From Pyrenopolyporus hunteri (Eukaryota > Ascomycota > Sordariomycetes > Xylariales > Hypoxylaceae): DNA of 64,000 nt. Below are positions 10,918 to 21,012 of the stretch, piece by piece. Position 1 is the stretch's first letter. Each line of letters starts with the position of its first letter. The position numbers and the translations under genes were made by a program. Location: contig CADCXC010000001.1 in NCBI GenBank assembly GCA_902806595.1, positions 682,001 to 746,000 of the forward strand. The letters are read 5' to 3'. The notes under the pieces are model-generated. The model did not search any database and was not told the origin of the DNA. It saw nothing but the letters and a program-made list of their open reading frames with translations.

Positions 10918-12008
10918 ATGTCTACCGGTGGCACGGGCGGACACCCGGTCCAGGGTCTGAACTACGGGGCTTCGGTCGCCCAGCAGAACGTCGATCTATC
11001 GGACGACCCGGACCCGAAGGGAACGGCTGCCGGATACGTACGTTTTCGACCTATCTACCTCCCGTGACGGCCCCGGACGAATACATAAAAGTAGGTATTC
11101 AAGAGGCTAACCAAAAATTGTGATACGATAGGCACCCAACCAGAACCAGGGCAAATCTCTCCTCGGCTCTCTCAAAGAGGCGCTCAAGCCGGGCGATGCC
11201 AAGAAGCAGCAGCAGCACCAGGGCTCGGGGGTTAGGGGCGATTTTACGCACGACGGGCGGCACGGGGGCATCGAGGAGACCATGATGCGAGGTCATCGCG
11301 ACTACGACGAGTCGCAGGAGGGCCCACAGAGCCACCGCGACGGCGTCCGACCCGGTGGCGGCGGCCTACTCGACTCCGTGATGCCGGGACGCCAGGGCCA
11401 CGGCAACAAGGAGCGTGGCGGTATATTAGGTGCCGCGAAGTCAGCTGCCGACAACACGCCCGACGTTCCGGGAGCGCTGAATAAGGCCGTAGGCGGTGGG
11501 AATCCGGGGAGCGTCGGGCAGGGCATGGATAGTGGTGGCAGCGGTGGTGATTCTGGTCTGAAGAATAGCGGCGGTATCGCAGGAAGGACGGAGAAGAACT
11601 CCAAGTTTGACAAGTTCCCCGCGACGGGAAATTACCTAGGCCCTGAGCCGGGCTCCGACTCGGACGCGGCGACCCGGGTCTCGGCGTTTGATTCCCAGGG
11701 CTCCGTCGGACACCAGTTCTCGGTTAGTTGAGATCTTCCCCTTCTCCATCTCGACCGCAGCGTTGTAGCCCCGCTCTATCTCTATTCCGTTCCGTTCTAT
11801 CGTCGCAACCTAATTAGCTAGCCATTCATACTAATCAACCACCCCATCGCTCTAGTCCGAAGGAGCAATCGGCGGCACAGCGAACAGGCTCGGTGGTCCG
11901 TTTTCGAAGGAGGGCGCGATTGGCCGACAGTTCACGGATAAAGGATCCGTTGGTGGGACGGTCCAGGATACTATGGGCCACGGGGATGCAACGAGGAAGG
12001 GCGCATAG
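10918..12008 (+). CDS. Glycine-rich repeat protein of unknown function
   Basis: Three exons, 10918-11037, 11132-11722 and 11856-12008, all joined at phase 0 with GT-AG introns, give 287 residues. The protein is hydrophilic, Gly/Asp/Gln-rich and lacks hydrophobic segments, so it is probably soluble and largely disordered. The C-terminus has a repeated motif: GSVGHQFS, then EGAIGGTANRLGGPFSKEGA, IGRQFTDKGS and VGGTVQDTMG. The last intron falls inside the first repeat. I recall similar tails in conserved hypothetical proteins of ascomycetes, and the composition resembles LEA-like hydrophilins, but no function is established. The gene structure is well supported; the role is not. Confidence 0.75.
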
Positions 12009-13077
12009 GTAAATTACCTATGCGGGTTTGTCAAGCTTTTTATAGGTTGTTCGTCATGTACGAGTGATAACAGGGCGAACCGTAGCATGAAGCGGTAAAA
12101 GAAATTATACACGAAATCTCCGAAGTTTGTCGCACACGAACCCACGATGAACTAGTTCACTTTCCTCTCCGCGAGTTTTGTAGATGACTTCAAGATCCCG
12201 AGAATCCTTAGAAATAGATACGAATATAGCCGCAATCGGGAAACAAGGGAAATTCGTATGCGTTAACCACCACCCCCTGGTCTAGGCCGACGCATACCCA
12301 AGCCCCCGACCGCTACGCCCATTACTTGGGTAGGTGCGCAGTTATTTTTACGCACGTTTGCATGCCGGCCGTGTGGCTACCTCGTCGGATAGCTAGGATT
12401 CGTTGGAGAAGGCGTTGAGCAGCGACTTCTGGCCGCCATCAATGATTCTGCCTGGTCCGTAGAAGAGACTCGACGCTCACCGCATACAAGGAATGGTCGG
12501 AATATAGGGGTGGTGGGTATCACCATTGTCATTAACGGCAAATTATTTGGTAGATTCAAAGCGTAAAACCTCTAAGCCTCCTGTTCCGATAGGCTAGGGG
12601 CGATATATACGACAAGCCTTCTCCTAAGCCTAAGCGTGTCTATACCTAAGATATCAAGCACTCGTAATTATTCCGTTGTTTGGTAGGGCGTATCCCCCCT
12701 TCGACCTATCAAGCGACGAAAATGGTGAGATATAGCAGACGAGTCGCAAACCCGGAAGCCGTGAACTTTCTAACCTCGCCGACGCGGACGTCCGAGTTAC
12801 GCTTTTTGGGACGACGGGTATCGCCTCTTCGGCGACCCTGCCCGCCTAGTGCTGCAGAGCGTTTGAACTCCGGTCGTTGGCGGCGGGGCACCGTTTTAGA
12901 CGTTGCTCTAAACCCACCAGAACAGGAAATTCTAGAACGGGATTCCTATGACACTTCGCAAAGAAACGCATCGGCGGCCGGTAGGATACGTTTAGAATCG
13001 GGTATCCGGGTATCTCATAGACAAATCTCGTCGCTCTATCCTTCACGCAGTTGTTCGCGTCTTCGACAGTACCGACA
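12009..13077. other. Convergent spacer before ORC6
   Basis: 3' flanks of two convergent genes. A 133-codon open frame at 12680-13081 has a mirrored frame on the other strand and no recognisable features. Confidence 0.5.
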
Positions 13078-14259
13078 TTAAGCCAAGATATCAACTTCCA
13101 TCTCGGAACCTCGAGAGCGTTCGATCTCTTCGATTCGGCGCAGCATATCCTCTTTCCACGTCTGATATTCGTCTCGCTTTTTGTCGGTCATGTCCCACTT
13201 GCTCTGGAACATGGTGTCGCTTCTCTGAACGTGAAGTCTCTCACTAAACGGCCTTTCGTCACCGTCATCCGTTTCCGCATCTCTGCCACTAATCTCCGAG
13301 TTTTGTTTAGCCATATGCTTAATACCGGTAAACCACTCGTCTTCCTGCCAGTTGTTCTCAACCACCTTGGCGACGGCGCCATCGACGTCTTTTGATTTAA
13401 TGTCCGTCCAGCCGATCCAGAGCTCGTCTTCGTCCATACCCGTCACGCTGACGTTCTCCTGAGCTCGTCCCATGACCTTGAGGATAGACTTTCGCATCCG
13501 CGCGTACTGCGGATCGTCCAAGTCCTTTCCTTGCTCTAGCACGTACAGCTGAGACGAAACGAGAAAATAGACGGCTGCGAGCAGAGGGGTCAAGTGTTCG
13601 TTGATCCATTCGTCCTTCGTCTGCCTCCCGTTCGGAGCGGCGATCGTCTGCATGCCGGCGAGGACGGTCCGTCCGATACGCTCCTCGTCCAATTCCTCGC
13701 ACATGAACCGAATGGTGGGACGGACCCAGGCGGGCATCGCGCTTACGTTGCCGCCCGCCTTCTTCTTGGCGGGCAACGGCGGCGGCGGCCTCTTACTCGT
13801 AGACTTGGTGGGAGTATTGTCCGCCTGCGCCGCGGCAGGAGACCTGAACTTCGCCAGCGATTCTTCTTTCGTGGGTGTCCCTCTCGAGGGAATTCGTTGG
13901 GCGCTGCCCAAACCGCTCGCCTCGCGTAGCTTTGACCTCGGCGTCCGCAGCCCGGCCGGCCTCCCGACGGTATTCGCAGGTAAAACATTGTCGAGGTGGG
14001 TATACAGCCTCTTGTATATCCGCGGCGGGACGGGAGGCCTAGGTTGGATCGGCGGAAGGTCGAGGGTTATCTTTAGACGTTCGCAAGCAATGTGGGCACA
14101 GGCATATTCCCGGGAGACTTCTTCCTCGGCTTTGAGGGTGCCGGCGCTATGGCGGGACTGCGTGAGCAAGGAGGATGCGAGCTCAAGAAGAGGTTGAGGT
14201 AGGTCCTTGGAGTAGGTCGGTAGGAGAGAGAGGAGGGTGGGCTCCAGAGTGCGGCTCAT
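13078..14259 (-). CDS. ORC6: Origin recognition complex subunit 6
   Basis: A single uninterrupted frame of 393 residues. The N-terminal 100 residues form the helical cyclin/TFIIB-like Orc6 domain (MSRTLEPTLLSLLPTYSKDL, then LLTQSRHSAGTLKAEEEVSR and ACAHIACERLKITLDLP). Residues 100-170 are a basic, disordered linker with proline-directed sites TPRSK, TPTK (twice) and RSP, and an RLYTHL stretch that resembles a cyclin-docking RxL motif. The C-terminal half (MPAWVRPTIRFMCEELDEER to the end) is a second helical domain typical of fungal Orc6. The protein is part of ORC, which marks replication origins in the nucleus. Control by CDK phosphorylation of the linker is inferred from yeast Orc6. It is divergently arranged with the EF-hand gene. 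Confidence 0.9.
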   Translation of the reverse strand: MSRTLEPTLLSLLPTYSKDLPQPLLELASSLLTQSRHSAGTLKAEEEVSREYACAHIACERLKITLDLPPIQPRPPVPPRIYKRLYTHLDNVLPANTVGRPAGLRTPRSKLREASGLGSAQRIPSRGTPTKEESLAKFRSPAAAQADNTPTKSTSKRPPPPLPAKKKAGGNVSAMPAWVRPTIRFMCEELDEERIGRTVLAGMQTIAAPNGRQTKDEWINEHLTPLLAAVYFLVSSQLYVLEQGKDLDDPQYARMRKSILKVMGRAQENVSVTGMDEDELWIGWTDIKSKDVDGAVAKVVENNWQEDEWFTGIKHMAKQNSEISGRDAETDDGDERPFSERLHVQRSDTMFQSKWDMTDKKRDEYQTWKEDMLRRIEEIERSRGSEMEVDILA

Positions 14260-15015
14260 GTTCGCAATCTACGCGGAAATACCGAAAAGGGGGTAAACAG
14301 AAGCATAAGAAGTAAGCAAGTGTCCCATAGCTCGAGCGCGGCCTGGGTACGGCTCCGGTGTTTGTCGCCAAATTAAAAAGCTGAATTAAACTTGGTAGTT
14401 GTTAAAGGTAAAGATTCCCAAGAGACGAAGGAACCTTACGAAGGATCACTAAAGTATATACCTAGGTACCTACCTAGATACCTAAGCTCCTTATCTCTAC
14501 TGGTACGGGCCGGATGAGCTAACCAAATCTTAACCTAGTGTATAAGTACCTGGTAGGTACGGCCCCTGCAGCAAGCTTGCCCGGGCTGCAGAATCCTGCA
14601 CTAACTGCACAAGTGTCAATTGACGATCTCATAAGTACCTACCTACCTATGTAAGTACATAGTAGGTACCCAGTATATGCAGCATGTACCTACTACCTTG
14701 TACCTGCCTGGTACCTATCTAGGTGGTATGTAGGGCTTCTTTATCCGCCGGCTTTAGCTTATCTTGGAACCAGATCCACGGATGCATGTACCCCGGTTGC
14801 CCAGCTCTCCCCCCCAAGTCCCGAACTCGTCGCTGCCCTGTTGTCCTTATCGAATCAATCCCGTCTTCCCTTTGTCCCTTTTTTTCCTCTTCCTCCTTCT
14901 CCCTCGCCTCATCCTCCCGTCGCGAACTTTCGTCCCCGATTCGTCGTCCGAGGCATCAACTACCCCAGTTTGGCTAATACCGTATCAAGTCCGAGAAGGA
15001 AGGGGTCGTATCAAA
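14260..15015. other. Divergent promoter region of ORC6 and the EF-hand gene
   Basis: 756 bases with AGGT/ACCT clusters at 14459-14490 and 14637-14730. A pyrimidine-rich stretch (14870-14920) precedes the EF-hand gene. Confidence 0.55.
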
Positions 15016-15700
15016 ATGCGCACTGCGATGTTGCTTGCAGCTGGCCTCGCCAGCCAAGTTCTCGGTCACGGCGACCACGGCGGATCTCAGCAACCAATGG
15101 TCGACGAGAACGCCAGCTGGATGACCAAACATATGGCCGGTACGATATCACTTGCTGAACTGGTACATTAGGTACCTACGTTGCCACCACCACCAAGTCT
15201 AACAGCATGATGCAGAGGAGCACCACATCAGCGACTTCGACGCCTCGTCCTTCTTCGTCCTGCACGACTACGACGCCGACGGCCATTGGGAAGCTGAGGA
15301 GATATTGCGCACGTACGGGCTGATGGACGAGTCGAATAAGGCAGTTCCGCAGTCCCGCCGCGACGAGATCGAGCGCGAGCTGCTGCGCCTGCTCGACACC
15401 AACAGGGACGGATTCGTCACCCGCGACGAGTTCGTCGCTTTCATCGACTCGGGAAGGACCTTGCCGGATATGGGTACCGGGCCAGGGCACCACGGCGACG
15501 ACGAGTACGAGTACGAGATACACCACTGGGAGAAGTACCACGACGAGAATACCCGCGTCGAGGATCTGACCCACCCCGAAGATATCGAGCACTTCAAGAA
15601 GCACGAGATGCTCGAAGACCAAGAAGAGAGGCTTGAGAAGCTGAACAAGATGGCCATCGTAGAGGATAATATTCCGAGGAAGTTTAGGAGAGGCAGCTGA
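15016..15700 (+). CDS. SSP120-like secretory-pathway EF-hand protein
   Basis: Two exons, 15016-15139 and 15216-15700, phase 1 join, give 202 residues. Residues 1-17 (MRTAMLLAAGLASQVLG) form a signal peptide, followed by a His/Gly-rich start of the mature chain. Two canonical EF-hand loops are visible: DYDADGHWEAEE and DTNRDGFVTRDE, each with acidic residues at positions 1, 3, 5 and 12. The C-terminal half is strongly acidic and helical (DLTHPEDIEHFKKHEMLED), as in the fungal SSP120/nucleobindin-like family. No HDEL-type retention signal is present; the chain ends RKFRRGS. It probably binds calcium in the secretory pathway. It converges with TRM12, only 149 bases away. Confidence 0.82.
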
Positions 15701-15849
15701 GAGACGTCCATGATACCCCTTAAACTATTAATTTAATGCTCAACGACGTAATACGACATTTCCGTGACTGCGTTCAACCCAGATTTTGGCAGGGAAGCGT
15801 ATACGACCGGCGACTTGGAATATATTTGGTGCATTGATATGGGATGCGT

Positions 15850-17097
15850 TCATGTTATGCTGCTAGGTCTCGTGATATGCAGATCGAACACGCAATGCCA
15901 TACCCCCGGCGCGAAGGTCTTGACCAGCTCCGTATGCTCTACACATGCCGTTCTGTTGCTATCGGCGTCCTCGCGTGCCAAATCCAAATAAAACTCCTCA
16001 ACCTCCCCTCTCCGTTTTTCGATGTCCGCCACACCCACGTTTTCGTGCAGGTGAAGCCATACCTCCCCTCCCTCGCCCCGCGAAGCAATGCCCCAAGCAT
16101 CCTTCCAAGAGGCGTCGCTCGTGGGCAATAGGCCGCAGTTGACGTGCAGGAGATTCAGCCGGCTGAGTTCCCCGATCCTCCGCGCCGCTTGCCTGTTATC
16201 TTCGAGGAAGACTATGATCCGCTCACCTCCCTTTACTATCTCATCCATCGGTAACCCGAGGTCTCGTCCGTGTTTTACGACCCGCACCGACCAGCCATTC
16301 CCCTCGGCGCCCCGGCGCAATCCTTCGACACTCCAGGGGTTTAGTTCCCAGCACAGCACTCTCATACCCAACTTCGCGTACGAGAAAGTAAAATATCCGA
16401 TGCCCGCGTATAGGTCAACTGCCCAGGCGTCGCCTAGAACACTCTTCCCTTTCATGCCCCCCTCATCGTGAAAGCCGAGCAGCCGCGCCTTCTCCTTGAT
16501 GTTGCCCCGGCTGAACATCGTCCACCGCGGCGCCCATGTCTGGAATACGCCGTTCTGCCTCGTCGAGACCCAGAATGCGTTCTCGAAATCCGGCGCATTC
16601 TCGTCGGCGGAAGCGGGGCCGAAGTCCCCGAGCAAGATTCGAAGACCGGTCGGGCTGCGCAGTACGTTATCCCGCGCTAAATGATCGTTTAAAGCCCCCC
16701 CTCCGCTCCCATGCCCTTCCGAAGCGCCGCGGCGGAGAGCCGCCGGGATCCCTTCGTTCACGGCTAGGTGCGTGAGAAGTGCTCCTCCAGTTCTCTTGGA
16801 TATCTCCGCCAGGATCCGCACCCACAAGCGATCATCCCGCTCGTCACGCAAGCGTGGGAGGAGTTGTTTCCACGTGCCGGCGCTAAAAGAGCCGGCCGGC
16901 AATAGCACCATCGGTTCGTACACCGTCCATCTCTTCGGCGCCTGGCTTACGAGCTCGTCAAGCTGGCATCCCTGCCGTTTCTGCGGCAGCACATCGGCGT
17001 GGAACCACGTCGTAATTGCCGCCTCGATCGGATTCGGAAGCGGTGGTCTCTTCCTTCCTAGATTTTCCCCCGTCGATTTCATCGCCGCCCGTTGCAT
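15850..17097 (-). CDS. TRM12: tRNA wybutosine-synthesizing protein 2
   Basis: A single exon of 415 residues, read from the ATG at 17097 (a second Met is at residue 6). After an N-terminal domain with WTVYEPMVLLPAGSF comes a class-I methyltransferase Rossmann core: motif I AVDLYAGIGYFTFSYAKLG, then VLCWELNPWSVEGLRRGAE as the second strand with the acidic ligand, and DNRQAARRIGELSRLNLLHVNCGLLPTS. This is the Trm12/Tyw2 pattern. The enzyme transfers the 3-amino-3-carboxypropyl group of S-adenosylmethionine to the wyosine precursor at G37 of tRNA-Phe. It converges with the EF-hand gene. Confidence 0.87.
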   Translation of the reverse strand: MQRAAMKSTGENLGRKRPPLPNPIEAAITTWFHADVLPQKRQGCQLDELVSQAPKRWTVYEPMVLLPAGSFSAGTWKQLLPRLRDERDDRLWVRILAEISKRTGGALLTHLAVNEGIPAALRRGASEGHGSGGGALNDHLARDNVLRSPTGLRILLGDFGPASADENAPDFENAFWVSTRQNGVFQTWAPRWTMFSRGNIKEKARLLGFHDEGGMKGKSVLGDAWAVDLYAGIGYFTFSYAKLGMRVLCWELNPWSVEGLRRGAEGNGWSVRVVKHGRDLGLPMDEIVKGGERIIVFLEDNRQAARRIGELSRLNLLHVNCGLLPTSDASWKDAWGIASRGEGGEVWLHLHENVGVADIEKRRGEVEEFYLDLAREDADSNRTACVEHTELVKTFAPGVWHCVFDLHITRPSSIT

Positions 17098-18435
17098 ATA
17101 TGGGAGCGTTGAATTTGGAGATTAGGGAGAACGGAAGTTTGCGAAAGAGGCCGAGCTATGATTGGCTAGATTTATTTAGAGGATTTCGTACTCGGAAGCA
17201 GTCATTGGCTCACGCTCCTTTTCCCTATTATACTTTTCCTATCCGCCTAACCTTGTACTTCTTCACTTACCTACCCACCTACGTACGTGTAGGTACCTCT
17301 AGGATTCCAGCTTATAGGTAATTTATCGAAATGCAGGGCCCTATCCGCAACGCACCATACCAGAAACGATATATGGTGCCGTCGGACGTAAAACAACCCC
17401 CCGCATACATTTCTGAAGCTACAAATATTAATCCGGGTATAAACCAGGGGTTCAGGGTGTCACTGAGCGAGCGAAAGTACCCAGGAAAGAAGCTTTCCTT
17501 TTCTACGGCAAAATCAAGGCCGCTCCGCATCTTCCCGTCATACGTGGGTAGGCAGGGAAGGTGTTACACTTTGCTAATTCCATCCGAATCGGAGATAGGC
17601 CTCACTTCGGTGGGGGTGGACTACAGTGACGAGACGTGTCGGGGTTCCTCTCCACGCCTCCGGGAGACGATATCACCACGCGGAATTTTCAACGAGGCTT
17701 TTCGAGCCGACGACTGATACGTGAAATATGAATGCAACTTTTTGTGTCGTGGATCATATTCTATAGAGGAATCGGCCGCGTAATAAGACCTTCGGGCCGA
17801 GGCATACTTATGTCAATCAAAGGCATACATGACAACCGATTTCTGAGGATCCCATGAGCGCCACGATCCCCTTTCCAGAACACAAGATCGCTCAACGGTA
17901 GGGAAGGCCAAGTCACTTCTAGTGTCTCGATAGTATAGATACCGAAACCAACGCATCCGGCATTATTCCAAGTAGAGAAAATTGTTGACGTTGCGGGAGG
18001 TAACACAGGATAAAAGATGAAGTACTTACCTAGGTAGGTACCAGGTAATTTACCGGGAGACGAATTCCGCCCTAAAGCCATGCAGACGCTTAGAAATAAT
18101 ATAAAGAATTTCAGTTTTTGATTCATTCAGGATCGTACTCCTACGGAATCCCATCGAAGATAGCGCGAACAAGGCCGCAATGTCAATTAGGCAGCGGCGG
18201 GATTCGATTGCACGGACAGCCGATCCGGACTTTGGTGGGCCCGCCGGGGAGAGCCGAAGCTGCCCGAGCCGATAGGGTTGACATCACCGCCACCTTAGAT
18301 ACAGGCGCCTAACTTCCAAAGGAGGTACTTAGGTACATGGGTACTTGGACTCTACCATCTACCATCCTTCCCACACACACGAGAGCAGCCCAAGTTCATC
18401 CCCCTTCCCTATAAAAACTCCCACGTAGATACAAT
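17098..18435. other. Spacer between TRM12 and the Thg1-like fusion gene
   Basis: No supportable gene; a 128-codon frame at 17331-17717 has no recognisable features. Small ACCT/AGGT motifs lie at 17270-17300 and 18030-18050. Confidence 0.5.
18409..18416 (+). promoter_or_regulatory. TATA-like element
   Basis: CTATAAAA lies only about 20 bases before the ATG of the fusion gene. If it is the working TATA box, transcription would begin at or after that ATG, and Met7 (18454) could be the real start. Confidence 0.4.
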
Positions 18436-21012
18436 ATGGCTCTCGAGGATCGAATGAGGCAATATGAGACTGCCTTCGATTCCACGCTATCCGCTTCGTC
18501 CCCGATCATCCTACGCCTAGCCGGCCACCGCTTCTCGCAGCTCAAAACGCAGCCGTGCTTCCAACGACCGTTCGATCAGAGGATCCACGATGCCATGATT
18601 GCTACGTGCTCCGACTTACTGCTGGACCTCTCCCCTCAGGCCACCGTCGCCTACGCCCAATCGGATGAGATCGCGTTGGTGTTCCCCGACGGCGATGCCC
18701 GGCCCTTTTCCGAACCGGTGCAGAAGCTCGCTTCGTTGGCCGCGAGCTATTGCGGCGTGCGGTTCAACGCGCACCTGGCTGTCGCGTTGAAGGACCAGCC
18801 CCGAGACGTTGTCGAGTCTCTACTTGGCATGGCTCATTTTGACGCCCGACTCTTTGCTGTGCCGAGCATCGAGGAGGCCCTAAACTTCCTGATTTGGCGG
18901 TACCGCGACTACGCGATAACGAGCGGCGCCAATGCGCTCGCGGGTACGCTATTCAGCGAAAGCCAGATACGCGGTAAGACGGGCGCAGAGCTAATCGAGA
19001 TGATGAGGAAAGAGAAGAGCGTCGTTTACGAGGAAGCTGTGCCCAGGTGGGCGGTCGAGGGATGCCTCGTGAAGAGGGAGTTACGCCAGCATGAGCCCCC
19101 GGATTCTCGAACCGGCCCGGTAGAGGGGATGGCGGCGGCGGAAGCTCGCACGAGGGTGGAGGAGAGAGGGGTCAGAGAGCTCACTGCGGAAAATCTTAGA
19201 CTAATAACGGATAGGCATTGGAATGATCCTAACCCTCCTCCAATTCCTAGTCGAATAGTGCCGGTCATAGCCAACGACAGTTCTATTTCTATGGCCAATG
19301 CGACTATCTTCGGTCCTAATGTCTACGTCTTCGACCCGAAGATGCCGGCGGCTGCTATTCAGGAGAGGGTAACCACCGTATTCAAGCAGATGGAGGCGAA
19401 CGAGTTCGGTACCGAGCGGTACGCCCTCCTCTTCAAGCCTGGGACATACAACGTCCTCTTCGACGTAGGCTTTTACACGCAGGTTGCGGGGTTAGGTCAG
19501 AATCCCGACGACGTGTTGATCGAAGGCGGTGCCAACGTGCCGGCCTATTGGATGCCGAATCGCAATGCTACCTGTAACTTCTGGCGCGCATTCGAGAACT
19601 TTTCCGTGAATGCCTCGGTCGCCACCAACTACACTACGACGATCGCTGTGTCACAGGCCGCACCGCTTCGGCGCATGCACGTGCGGAGCTCCAACGGCCT
19701 CTGGCTATTTCAGGTCGACCCGAACACGGGGGCGGGGGGTTGGGCGTCGGGAGGTTTCATGGCTGACTCGGTAGTCGACCAACAGGTGCTCCCCGGCTCG
19801 CAGCAGCAGTGGCTCTCCCGTAACAATAAGTATGGCAGCTGGGCGAACGCCGTGTGGAACATGGTATTCGTCGGCGACTCTAACGCGCCTAGCCAGGCCA
19901 ACTTTCCCGCTTCCGCATATACTACCGTGGAGAGGACTCCTATCATTCGGGAGAAGCCATACGTCCGAATCACCAGCGCGGGTCTGTATGAGGTGTTTGT
20001 GCCCGCGCTGCAGACCGATACGCAAGGTCCTAGCTGGACGAACGGCTCCGCGACCCCAGGGAAGTCCGTCCCCATAGACCAATTCTTCGTAGCCCAACCG
20101 CCTACGGCCAGTGCCGCTGCTCTTAACAGGGCGTTGGACTCTGGTAAGCACGTCCTCTTCACCCCGGGCATCTACAAGCTTGACGACTCGCTGCGCGTTT
20201 CCCGGGCCGACACTATCGTCCTCGGTTTGGGCATGCCCACACTTATCCCAACCAACGGTCGACCGGCTCTGACCGTCGGTGACGTGGACGGAGTAACGCT
20301 TGCCGGTCTTATCGTCGATGCGAGCGAGGTAAACTCACCAACGCTCGTCGAGGTCGGACCACCAAGCAGTTCAGCTACTCACGCAGCGAACCCGACGTTC
20401 CTCTACGACCTAACGGTGCGGACGGCCGGCCGCACCAGAAACGACGTCGGCATAACCATCAACAGCCACGACGTAGTCGGCGACCAGCTGTGGCTGTGGC
20501 GCGCGGATCACGGAGACGGCGCGGCCTGGCACGCCAACCCGACAAAGAACGGGATGGTGGTCAACGGCGACAACGTGACGATATACGGCCTGTTTAACGA
20601 GCACCATAAGGAATTCCAGACGTTATGGAACGGGAACGGCGGCCGCCTCTACTTCTACCAGTCCGAGATCCCGTACGACCCACCGAACCAGGAGTCGTGG
20701 AGGAGCAAGGACGGGACGACCAACGGGTTCGCCTCGTACAAGGTCGCCGACGGGGTGACGAGCCACGAGGCGTGGGGGCTGGGTATCTACTCGTACTTCC
20801 GCGACTCTCCTACGAAGTTGGAGAATGCTATCGAAGTTCCCGAAGCCGAGGGCGTCAAGCTGCACCACCTGACTACCGTCTGGCTGACTGGGGTGCCGGG
20901 GAGCGAAATTACTCACATCGTTAACGGGATCGGCGGCCGTGTCTACGCGAATAACCCCGAGTCCGCGATGCGCCAGACGTTGAAGGAGTTTGCGGGGGGT
21001 CGGAGTGCCTAG
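18436..21012 (+). CDS. Fusion: Thg1-like 3'-5' polymerase domain plus beta-helix protein
   Basis: One intronless frame of 858 residues. Residues 1 to about 262 match Thg1-like proteins (bacterial-type 3'-5' nucleotide-adding enzymes): IILRLAGHRFSQL, RPFDQRIHDAM, AYAQSDEIALVF, QKLASLAASYCGVRFNAHL, AHFDARLFAVPS and LNFLIWRYRDYAITSGANAL. Thg1 enzymes coordinate two Mg ions with an Asp in RxDG and an Asp/Glu in SDE. Here SDE is present (Asp77) but the first Asp is Ala29 (GCC at 18520-18522). From about residue 272 (VPVIANDSSISMANATIFGP) to the end it matches a right-handed beta-helix family, often annotated as adenylyl cyclase or coagulation-factor 5/8-domain protein and frequent in actinobacteria and fungi. 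Those proteins normally start with a signal peptide; none is seen here. No linker separates the two parts. Function of the whole is unknown. Confidence 0.85.
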   Translation: MALEDRMRQYETAFDSTLSASSPIILRLAGHRFSQLKTQPCFQRPFDQRIHDAMIATCSDLLLDLSPQATVAYAQSDEIALVFPDGDARPFSEPVQKLASLAASYCGVRFNAHLAVALKDQPRDVVESLLGMAHFDARLFAVPSIEEALNFLIWRYRDYAITSGANALAGTLFSESQIRGKTGAELIEMMRKEKSVVYEEAVPRWAVEGCLVKRELRQHEPPDSRTGPVEGMAAAEARTRVEERGVRELTAENLRLITDRHWNDPNPPPIPSRIVPVIANDSSISMANATIFGPNVYVFDPKMPAAAIQERVTTVFKQMEANEFGTERYALLFKPGTYNVLFDVGFYTQVAGLGQNPDDVLIEGGANVPAYWMPNRNATCNFWRAFENFSVNASVATNYTTTIAVSQAAPLRRMHVRSSNGLWLFQVDPNTGAGGWASGGFMADSVVDQQVLPGSQQQWLSRNNKYGSWANAVWNMVFVGDSNAPSQANFPASAYTTVERTPIIREKPYVRITSAGLYEVFVPALQTDTQGPSWTNGSATPGKSVPIDQFFVAQPPTASAAALNRALDSGKHVLFTPGIYKLDDSLRVSRADTIVLGLGMPTLIPTNGRPALTVGDVDGVTLAGLIVDASEVNSPTLVEVGPPSSSATHAANPTFLYDLTVRTAGRTRNDVGITINSHDVVGDQLWLWRADHGDGAAWHANPTKNGMVVNGDNVTIYGLFNEHHKEFQTLWNGNGGRLYFYQSEIPYDPPNQESWRSKDGTTNGFASYKVADGVTSHEAWGLGIYSYFRDSPTKLENAIEVPEAEGVKLHHLTTVWLTGVPGSEITHIVNGIGGRVYANNPESAMRQTLKEFAGGRSA

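Noticed and set aside
10525..10944. 139-codon minus-strand frame in the divergent promoter
   Set aside because: It overlaps the start of the Gly-rich gene and has no domain or membrane features.
12680..13081. 133-codon frame before ORC6
   Set aside because: A mirrored open frame exists on the other strand, no domain is seen, and it lies in the ORC6 3' flank.
17331..17717. 128-codon frame in the spacer after TRM12
   Set aside because: No recognisable domain, no splice signals that extend it, and composition like the surrounding spacer.
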